Notes under the pieces: model-generated
What the model was told of the DNA's origin: nothing
What the model saw: only the letters and a program-made list of their open reading frames with translations
The model's database searches: none
Position numbers and translations under genes: made by a program
Part shown: piece by piece, positions 56,361 through 64,000 of the stretch
How positions within the stretch are numbered: the stretch's first letter is position 1
Layout: each line of letters begins with the position of its first letter
NCBI GenBank assembly: GCA_036924085.1
Contig: JAVGWX010000007.1
Span: 104,210,138-104,274,137, forward strand
DNA from: Ariolimax columbianus
Taxonomy: Eukaryota; Mollusca; Gastropoda; Stylommatophora; Arionidae
Length of the DNA stretch: 64,000 nt
Direction: 5' to 3'

Positions 56361-56414
56361 CCCCGGTTGAGCTAGTCTTACTTACCTAAGAATGGCAACA
56401 AGAACAATTTAGTC

Positions 56415-56738
56415 AAGTGCCGTAAAGGTTGCAATAACTAGACAAGTGCCGTAAAGGTTGCAATAACTAGACAAGTGCCGTAAAGGTTGCAATAACTAGA
56501 CAAGTGCCGTAAAGGTTGCAATAACTAGACAAGTGCCGTAAAGGTTGCAATAACTAGACAAGTGCCGTAAAGGTTGCAATAACTAGTCAAGTGCCGTAAA
56601 GGTTGCAATAACTAGTCAAGTGCCGTAAAGGTTGCAATAACTAGTCAAGTGCCGTAAAGGTTGCAATAACTAGACAAGTGCCGTAAAGGTTGCAATAACT
56701 AGACAAGTGCCGTAAAGGTTGCAATAACTAGACAGACC
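56415..56738. repeat. 29-bp minisatellite
   Basis: About 11 near-perfect copies of gtgccgtaaaggttgcaata(actagacaa), with actagt in three consecutive units. ECH1 intron 1. Confidence 0.97.
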
Positions 56739-57310
56739 ATTTCATCGATTAGGAGATGTTATCTAGCTGTCCATCGATCAGTGCATGAGGACCACTCACA
56801 ATATTCACTGTTTGCATGAATTCAAAAATGGCTAAATAAGCCAAATCCCAGTTCTGAATTGTCTGTTGCACTTAGAACAGGGAAATAGGACACCCACTCC
56901 ACCATGGTGGAGGAAAAACTTCTTTATAAATAAAACACATGGATAATATTTATTTGCATATCTTGTCATTGATTACATTAGCATCTACTTTATCTATGAC
57001 TAAACTTTCTAAACAAAGGTTGTCAGCATGAGCTGGTTGGGACCTTCAGATCTAACTTCAGGTTCTGGCTTCCATCTTCTTCTATTATCTAACAATTTCA
57101 TTAGAATTAAACTATCTAATCCTGTGGCCTCGTAGTGCACTCGGCAGTTGATGATGTGGCTGGACCCTGACAGTCTGCTAACTTCTGTCATCAGGAACTA
57201 CGCTGTGGAACAAAAGGATTCTCATATGATAGGAATGTGCCTCTCTGGTGCCCATGGTACACCCGTTCTGAGAGGAGATGCTCTCTGAGGATTCAGAGTA
57301 AAACTCTCAA
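56739..57310. other. ECH1 intron 1, unique part
   Basis: No exon or element recognised. Confidence 0.5.
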
Positions 57311-57740
57311 TCGGGGCCAATTACGACCTGCCTGAACTGAAATGACTCAGTTTGTAGTCTCAGCAGGCTCAAGGACTAAACCTGTGAGTGATACAACTGC
57401 TTTGTCTCTCAAGTTTCTCGGGGCTAATTACGACCTGCCTGAACTGAAATGACTAAGTTTGTTGTCTCAGCAGGCTCAAGGACTAAACCTGTGAGTGATA
57501 CAACTGCTTTGTCTCTCAAGTTTCTCGGGGCTAATTACGACCTGCCTGAACTGAAATGACTAAGTTTGTTGTCTCAGCAGGCTCAAGGACTAAACCTGTG
57601 AGTGATACAACTGCTTTGTCTCTCAAGTTTCTCGGGGCTAATTACGACCTGCCGGAACTGAAATGACTCAGTTTGTTGTCTCAGCAGGCTCAAGGACTAA
57701 ACCTGTGAGTGATACAACTGCTTTGTCTCTCAAGTTTCCG
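57311..57740. repeat. 107-bp tandem repeat x4
   Basis: Four copies with core aattacgacctgcctgaact, ending in caagtttctcgggg. Confidence 0.95.
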
Positions 57741-58029
57741 GGAAGGGCGACCATTCTTTCCAAATGGCACTAGTGCAATTGCCAATGAAACATAGTGGGA
57801 TAGCCTTCTGACTAGGTCTACCTGGAATGAATCCTGTATCTTCATTTATTAGACGCCACCCTAAACAACATGGCCTCTGATCACGAGGTACTTCTGTCTC
57901 TTACACCCGTTGCCCAGCGAGTCACTCAAATCACTTCTGTGCCTGCAACACGTGTCAGTCTAACAAGTCCCTACCACTGAACCCTATTCACTTCTCAGGC
58001 TTTCCAGTCACACTTGTAAATCTTACAGT

Positions 58030-58390
58030 GAAAGCGTGTCCTCGAGTCCCCCATGTCGCTCAGATCTCGTGATAGCGTGTCCTCGAGTCCCCATGTTGCT
58101 CAGATTCCGCAATAGCATGTCCTCGAGTCCACATGTTGCTCAGATTCCGCAATAGCGTCCTCGAGTCCCCATGGTGCTCAGATTCTGCAATAGCATGTCC
58201 TCGAGTCCCCATGTTGCTCAGATTCCGCAATAGCATGTCCTCGAGTCCCCATGTTGCTCAGATTCCGCGATAGCATGTCCTCGAGTCCCCATGTTGCTCA
58301 AATCTCGCAATAGCGTGTCCTCGAGTGCTCATGTCGCTCAAATCTCGCAATAGCGTGTCCTCGAATTCACATGCTGCTCAGATTCCCCTA
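58030..58390. repeat. ~40-bp minisatellite
   Basis: About nine copies with core agcatgtcctcgagtcccca, carrying tctcg and ttccg variants. Confidence 0.95.
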
Positions 58391-58769
58391 CCCTTTTGTG
58401 TGTGTCTCTAGCTATTACAGTCAAGGGCATATTTAACTCCCTACCAAATTCTGACGACAACAAACAACTACAAAGTTGCTAATTTGTTAGCTCTACCCCT
58501 ATCCCTCTGGATGTCTAACCCCCACCATCTTTGACAACTCGTGTCAAATCATTTAGACTATAACCCAAACCCTGAATAATAACTAAAGGTAAAACTGGGT
58601 CAAGGCTGGTCTGTACTTGACTTGTGCTAAAAAATTCTATCACTGGCATTGTCCCAGCCAGCCTTTGCTTGCCTTGTCCAAGCTGCAAATCAAAACTCCA
58701 ATGTTTTATAAATGTCATTTCACATACAGTGTTACTGACACATGGCATTGTTACAATAACATTTTATTT
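58391..58769. other. ECH1 intron 1, unique part
   Basis: Nothing recognised; ends where the acceptor-derived array begins. Confidence 0.5.
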
Positions 58770-59296
58770 GATTGCTGTCGTTACATAGAGAGATGGTTGA
58801 ATGTTTCTGTTGTCTTTACGTAGAGAGATGGTTGAATGTTTCTGTTGTCTTTACGTAGAGAGATGGTTGAATGTTTCTGTTGTCTTTACGTAGAGAGATG
58901 GTTGAATGTTTCTGTTGTCTTTACGTAGAGAGATGGTTGAATGTTTCTGTTGTCGTAACATAGAGAGATGGTTGAATGTGTATGCTGTATTTACGTAGAG
59001 AGATGGTTGAATGTGTATGCTGTATTTACGTAGAGAGATGGTTGAATGTGTATGCTGTATTTACGTAGAGAGATGGTTGAATGTGTATGCTGTATTTACG
59101 TAGAGAGATGGTTGAATGTGTATGCTGTATTTACGTAGAGAGATGGTTGAATGTGTATGCTGTATTTACGTAGAGAGATGGTTGAATGTGTATGCTGTAT
59201 TTACGTAGAGAGATGGTTGAATGTGTATGCTGTATTTACGTAGAGAGATGGTTGAATGTGTATGCTGTATTTACGTAGAGAGATGGTTGAATGTTT
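58770..59296 (+). repeat. 35-bp minisatellite derived from ECH1 exon-2 acceptor
   Basis: Fifteen copies at exact 35-bp spacing (agagagatgg at 58787, 58822 and so on to 59277). Early units read tttctgttgtctttacgtag|AGAGATGGTTGAATGTTT, matching the real exon 2 boundary at 60699-60735 apart from a 3-nt ttg insertion in the tract. Later units carry a tgtatgctgtatttacgtag variant of the pyrimidine tract. Same strand and same intron as the real acceptor. Confidence 0.96.
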
Positions 59297-60543
59297 GTAC
59301 TAGAGCCGATCGATTTGATGGAGTTCTGTCGTAGACGGTAAAGGGGTCTGCTCTATTCTATTTCACTCTACACTCACTCTAAACAAATTCAAGTAACACT
59401 AAATATAAACACAACACAACAGATTATTTCATCAAGAAATACCGCCAACTATAAACTCTCTAACAACTTAAATTCTTTCTCTCACCATTTATACGTCACA
59501 ATACCCTATTCTCCTTATCAGGTCTGCTAATCTGCTCTCCTAATCTGGCCTGCTGCGATCGAAGTTAGTTGCGGATTGCCGCTGATGATAAAGTTTGTAG
59601 ATTCTGAACCCGAGTATGACGTCCGTAGTCTTGTTCCTCTTGTCGGCAGTAACATCAAAGTGGTCTCGACTTGGTCAGGATAGACTGCATGAAATATAAT
59701 CCATGGGACCACTGGGAAACTGCCTTTAGCTGCGACTGACGACTTACATTCACACGATCAAGGTGATGTCGACGTGATCAGTGGGACTGCGTCAATATGA
59801 TGAATGGGATGACTGGGAAACTGCCTTTAGCTGTGACTGACGACTTACATTCACACGATCAAGGTGATGTCGACATGATCAGTGGGACTGCATCAATATG
59901 GTGAATGGGATGACTGGGAAACTGCCTTTAGCTGTGACTGACGACTTACATTCACACGATCAAGGTGATGTCGGCGTGATCAGTGGGACTGCATCAATAT
60001 GATGACTGGAAGACTGCCTCTCTAAGCTACTGACGACTTGTAATTACGACCACCACATAATATGAGGGTAGTTACCTTGCTTGCTGCCTGTCTCTCTCAA
60101 CTGCCTCTCTTCGTCGCCTAAATCTCAACTTAAATCTGCCTTAACTGCATATCTCGTCACCTGCCCTTCACTGAGCATCTCTTTCCAAAGTACCTCTGTC
60201 TCTTGAAGTGAAATGTTCTCTCTCTGTGTCTATCTCATGTCCTCCGCTCACGTCCCTCTGCCTATCTGTTTCGAATCCTGTCTCAAGAAATGATCCTAAG
60301 TCAACCGATCTCCGCGGCCTATCTCATGTCATCGCTTCTCAAATAATGCTCTTCACGTCTCTGTACACCTGGATTTATATTTGATCTCCCAGATCACGTG
60401 ATATCCAAAATTTTTGTCCGTCTGCTTGCCATTAGCCCCCATCCTATTCGCGTGGTTTCCAGACGACGCACGTTTGTTGGCGGCAATAAGTCTACGTGTC
60501 ACTAACCACTTTCATTCCAGGTGTTGACACCTGGCCTATAACA
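59297..60543 (-). mobile_element. Possible solo LTR in ECH1 intron 1
   Basis: The minus strand begins TGTTATAGGCCAGGTGTCAA at 60543. A TATA-like caaatataaatccagg is near 60375, with short downstream tracts. The far end was not fixed and no TSD was identified. It contains a three-copy ~100-bp repeat (59705-60005). It separates the acceptor array from the real exon 2. Confidence 0.4.
59705..60005. repeat. ~100-bp tandem repeat x3
   Basis: Three copies with core gggaaactgcctttagctgt and cacacgatcaaggtgatgtc. Confidence 0.93.
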
Positions 60544-60714
60544 TACGTTGGGATACGTCGCGGTTCGATTTGGTTGCTCAAATTCTGGTGGGACTGAGTT
60601 CAGCTGCACTGACTCAAATCCCACGAAGAAGAAAGAAATAAATGGTTGTCTAAGCTCCTACCTATATATTGTCTCTACAGCTAAGATCTGTGACATGTTT
60701 CTGTCTTTACGTAG

Positions 60715-60803
60715 AGAGATGGTTGAATGTTTCAACGCACTTGCTGAAGACCAAGATTGTCGGGTTATCATTCTGTCTGGTGCTGGAAAGATGTTTACAT
60801 CAG
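60715..60803 (+). CDS. ECH1: ECH1 exon 2: first oxyanion-hole segment
   Basis: Acceptor gtctttacgtag and donor ACATCAG|gtacac; phase 2 in, phase 1 out, 89 nt. Peptide REMVECFNALAEDQDCRVII LSGAGKMFTSG, nearly the vertebrate ECH1 sequence. SGAGKMFTSG is the first oxyanion-hole loop of the crotonase fold. Fifteen copies of this exon's 5' boundary lie 1.4-1.9 kb upstream in the same intron. Confidence 0.96.
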
Positions 60804-60904
60804 GTACACATATCTTTTTTTTCTCTTCATTCTTTTTCATTTGTATTTGAGATCTAATTAAACTGTTGCCAGTCATAGCTTGCTTGATGATTTCTGACAT
60901 ATAG

Positions 60905-61290
60905 TTCCTAATAGTCTAGTGAGGCTGACATATAGTCTAGTGAGACTGAAATATGAAATATAGCCTGGTGAGACTGAAATATAAAATATAGCCTAGTGAG
61001 ACTGATATATAGTCTAGTGAGACTGAAATATAGTCTAGTGAGACTGAAATATAGTCTAGTGAGACTGAACTATAAAATATAGTCTAGTGAGACTGAAATA
61101 TAGTCTAGTGAGACTGAAATATAGCCTAGTGAGACTGAAATATGAAATATAGCCTAGTGAGACTGAAATATGAAATATAGCCTAGTGAGACTGAAATATA
61201 AAATATCGCCTAGTGAGACTGAAATATGAAATATAGCCTAGTGAGACTGAAAAATAGGTTAGTGAGACTAAAATATAGTCTGGTGAGTCT
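60905..61290. repeat. ~20-30-bp minisatellite in ECH1 intron 2
   Basis: About 16 copies of atatagtctagtgagactga with inserted atatgaaa or ataaa. Confidence 0.95.
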
Positions 61291-61329
61291 CACATAGCAT
61301 TAATTACAGCCATCATTGTGGTAGAGTCT

Positions 61330-62697
61330 AGGTTTAGCTGAGTAGTTTACTTATCTAAAGAGTTACAATATGTATCTACATCATGACATCACTTAGTAAA
61401 TAACACAGTAAACACTACCCTAATCATAAAACAAAACAATATTATTTAATCTTAACACAGTATCAAAAAAAAGCAAAGTATATCTAAACTAAATAATCAT
61501 AATATATATATTGAACTAGCTTTTGATCTTACTCCTGTAAACTACATAACCCAGATTCTTGCCACTACACTCCCCTAACTGTACACTCAACACACAATCA
61601 CAAGCTCGTCCTCGCGATCAGATTACGTACTGAGACGAATCTGTACATTCACATATGATCAGATCACTTACAATCAGGCGATCTGTGCATTCACAAATAC
61701 TTAGATCACTTCACATATTCACGCGAATCTGTTTATTTGTATGTAATTAGATCACCCATCGTTCACTAGGTTCCTGCACGTACGACATTCAGATCTCTTA
61801 CTGCACAAAAAATTATGCCTATTACCAGCTGAACAGAAGAGAGCAGGTCGTGGTCTTCAGACTCCGTACAGGCCACAATAGACTGAGGTACCACCTATTC
61901 AATAAACTGAAGATAGGTGGCACTGACGAATGCACCTGTGGTACAGGGAAAATGACCACTGAACATTTGCTGCAAAATTGCCCGACATACGAGGACCAGA
62001 GAAAGCACATGTGGCCATCACCAGTGGCAACACTAGACAAGCTCTAAAGCAGTATCGACAGCCTCAGGAGGACAGCTGCTTTCTTCGAACAAATTCAAGT
62101 TGACGTCTGACAGCGTACGAAGAAGATCTCTTACGGTTCACAAAGTGTCCATCATAAACACCTATTGATCGTGACTGGTCAATTCGAGGTGTATGATGGT
62201 CCAGTTACCCTGCAAACTCACTCACTCTCAGATTTCCTCCTAGCTAGTCTGCTGAGTTCATCCTTGCAGAGTATTTTATAGTCTCATGGAACAACAAGGC
62301 TGTCCAATGGTCTCCTGTTAGTTGTCTGACTTATCCATCACTCTAATTTGGAATTACCCCCACCTAATTGTTATTGGAGGACTATCCACGAATCACTGTC
62401 ACTCTAAATGTCGTAGTAGGTAGTGGCAGCATCAGACCGTCACCAACCCCTATCTATGCCAATTCTGAACGCCAGAATGGTCAACTCCTAATCCCCACCT
62501 CAGCTCCGAACACCCACCTCAGCTCCGAACACCCACCCCTGTACCAGACAAAGTCTTCCACCTAAACCCCTTGTTTCCTTTGTCGACCTAGTGTTGAACT
62601 GGGGATTGACCTTGGCACGCATTCAGGCAATCTTTGTTCTTAGAGTCGCCAGCTCAATCTCCCCTCCCCTAAACGCCCATGCTCCAGCTGGAACTGT
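61330..62697 (-). mobile_element. LTR of the TGTRACAG family containing a nested LINE fragment
   Basis: Same orientation and block order as 14217-15166, ending gctggaactgtcaca. It shares the repeated gatctgtgcattcacaaata-type blocks with 50877-52025. Interrupted by a LINE fragment at 61802-62123. About 1.04 kb without the insert. Within ECH1 intron 2; solo. Confidence 0.75.
61791..62134 (+). mobile_element. Short RNase H LINE 3' fragment with 11-bp TSD
   Basis: agatctcttac at 61791-61801 and 62124-62134 flank 322 bp encoding NRREQVVVFRLRTGHNRLRY, GTDECTCGTGKMTTEHLLQN and CPTYEDQRKHMWP, then ending agcgtacgaaga. Same family as 47202-48495 and inserted into an older LTR. Confidence 0.92.
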
Positions 62698-62925
62698 CAC
62701 ATCATTTATCACTATGAGAGTGGCTTGAAGCATTAGTTACAGCCATCATTTATCAGAGTCTGGCTTGAAGCATTAGTTACAGCCATCATTTATCAGAGTC
62801 TGGCTTGAAGCATTAGTTACAGCCATCATTTATCAGAGTCTGGCTTGAAGCATTTGTAACAACCATCATTTATCACCATCAGAGTCTGGCTTGAAGCATT
62901 TGTAACAACCATCATTTATCACCGT
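62698..62925. repeat. ~39-bp minisatellite abutting ECH1 exon 3
   Basis: Five to six copies with core agccatcatttatcagagtc, ending about 20 bp before the exon 3 acceptor. Confidence 0.93.
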
Positions 62926-62942
62926 GCAAATCTGTGTTTCAG

Positions 62943-63067
62943 GACTGGATCTCACTGGCAATGATATCTTCCAAAAGTCTATGGAGATTCCTGATGTTGG
63001 CAGACGAGCCTTTTATCTAAACCGAACAGTTAGTAAATATCAGGAATCCTTTACTGTCATTGAAAAG
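62943..63067 (+). CDS. ECH1: ECH1 exon 3
   Basis: Acceptor ctgtgtttcag and donor GAAAAG|gtggat (weak consensus); phase 1 in, phase 0 out, 125 nt. Peptide LDLTGNDIFQKSMEIPDVGR RAFYLNRTVSKYQESFTVIE K, matching the ECH1 segment after SGxDL up to VIER. The next exon (PKPVIAAVHG with the second oxyanion-hole glycines and catalytic acidic residues) is beyond the window. Confidence 0.94.
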
Positions 63068-63109
63068 GTGGATAACTCATATGTGTGTTCATTGTCATAT
63101 GTCATGTCA

Positions 63110-63425
63110 TACCTCATACTGTGTTGTCACATCTGATACTGTTTTGTCACATCTGATACAATGTTGTCACATCTCATACTGTTTTGTCACATCTGATACT
63201 GTTTTGTCACATCTTTTCCAATATTGTCATATTTTGAATTACTTGATGACCCAATCATCAGCGGAGGCTGTACCGCTGTGGGTCCCAACTTGATGACCCA
63301 TTCCTCACCTGGGGTTGTATCGCTGTGGGTCCCAACTTGATGACCCATTCATCAGCGGAGGTTGTACTGTTGTGGGTTCCAACTTGATGACCCATTCCTC
63401 AGCGGGGGCAGTACCACTGTGGGTC
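63110..63425. repeat. Two short arrays in ECH1 intron 3
   Basis: 63110-63240: copies of cacatctgatactgttttgt (19-21 bp). 63245-63425: four ~57-bp copies with core cccaacttgatgacccattc. Confidence 0.9.
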
Positions 63426-63819
63426 CTAACTTTAGACAGTCAGTGGGTAGTAAGCTTTCTTTTTAATGTAGCGGATGTTGTAATCGGGTGCAAGGGAGTC
63501 TGACCAACACATTGCAGGTCTACCTAGTGGTCTTTTTTCCCACCTTGAGGGTAGCAGACTGTCGTCGACGTGCTTCAATGTTCATCCTCTCGTCTGAGAA
63601 TCTGGCCTACTTTGCTTTGTTTGCATGAACAACTCCATCGCTTGCTAATGATAGTTGCATGGGTCAGAATTGTGTTCTGCAGGCACCGGTTGTAGAGAGT
63701 AAGTAGTTCGACCATGTGTCACTCAAGAGAGGACTGGGTCACTTGTAGTTTGGCTCAATTGCTTTTGTAAGTGTCCATGTTTAGCCCGCATACTACATTG
63801 CAGTGAGCACTATGGAGTT
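63426..63819 (-). other. Intronic, probable LINE relic
   Basis: 63580-63660 resembles 700-810. The stretch leads into clear minus-strand RT sequence, so it is probably the 3' part of the same element. Confidence 0.4.
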
Positions 63820-64000
63820 AAAGAGTGAAGCACATAGATTCTGATCCAGGCAACCTTCTGCGACTGTCCGGATGGATGAGAAAGATCGACACCTTGTTCG
63901 ATTAAGCGAATGCAGACAAATTGTTGTTCTATAGAATCAAATGCTTTTTTGTAGTCGATAAAGGTGAAGGTCAAGGGAGTGGTATCGTCGGGACACCTCG
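63820..64000 (-). mobile_element. LINE reverse transcriptase fragment at window edge
   Basis: The minus strand reads FIDYKKAFDSIEQQFVCIRL IEQGVDLSHPSG, the RT motif containing the first catalytic Asp of RTE-like LINEs. It continues off the window. Confidence 0.8.

Overview
This window is animal nuclear DNA, not prokaryotic. It has spliced exons of two conserved metazoan genes, fragments of many non-LTR retrotransposons, LTR elements, a TTAA-type MITE, rDNA debris and at least forty minisatellite arrays. By rough tally the arrays fill about a third of the window. The retroelement families and the antisense 18S piece fit a spiralian, most likely a mollusc; this is inference from general family resemblance, not a species call.

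Minus strand, about 37.0 kb down to 1.2 kb: ten exons of LEO1, a subunit of the RNA polymerase II-associated PAF1 complex. The acidic, SR-like disordered N-terminal half lies between 37.0 and 18.1 kb and the conserved Leo1 domain between 11.4 and 1.2 kb. All ten exons have canonical splice sites, and their phases agree across every junction. The first exon(s) and the 3' exons are not in the window or not found. The introns hold rDNA debris (2.3-4.3 kb), LINE relics, an inverted LTR pair (12.2-15.2 kb) and most of the arrays.

39-55 kb is a retrotransposon graveyard: an EN+RT LINE (39-42 kb), two copies of an RNase H-bearing LINE (42.8-45.1 and 47.2-48.5 kb), a CR1-like LINE (48.6-50.1 kb), solo LTR-like sequences, a LINE with a 383-codon open RT frame (52.0-53.3 kb) and LINEs ending in a C2H2 finger (53.4-55.3 kb). 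Several copies have clear target-site duplications.

Plus strand, 55.5 to 63.1 kb: three exons of ECH1 (delta3,5-delta2,4-dienoyl-CoA isomerase, crotonase superfamily). Upstream and downstream exons are outside the window.

The most unusual signal is that minisatellites have grown out of splice junctions. An ECH1 intron carries 15 copies of the exon-2 acceptor plus exon start. One LEO1 exon is flanked on one side by about 15 copies of its own exon end plus donor, and on the other by about 19 copies of its acceptor. Other arrays have grown inside LINE coding sequence. The second notable structure is a palindromic LTR pair with a CATG target-site duplication. Its primer binding site runs into a complete tRNA-His sequence that includes the complement of the CCA tail. 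One arm carries a 668-bp TTAA-flanked MITE, and the other arm preserves the exact empty site.
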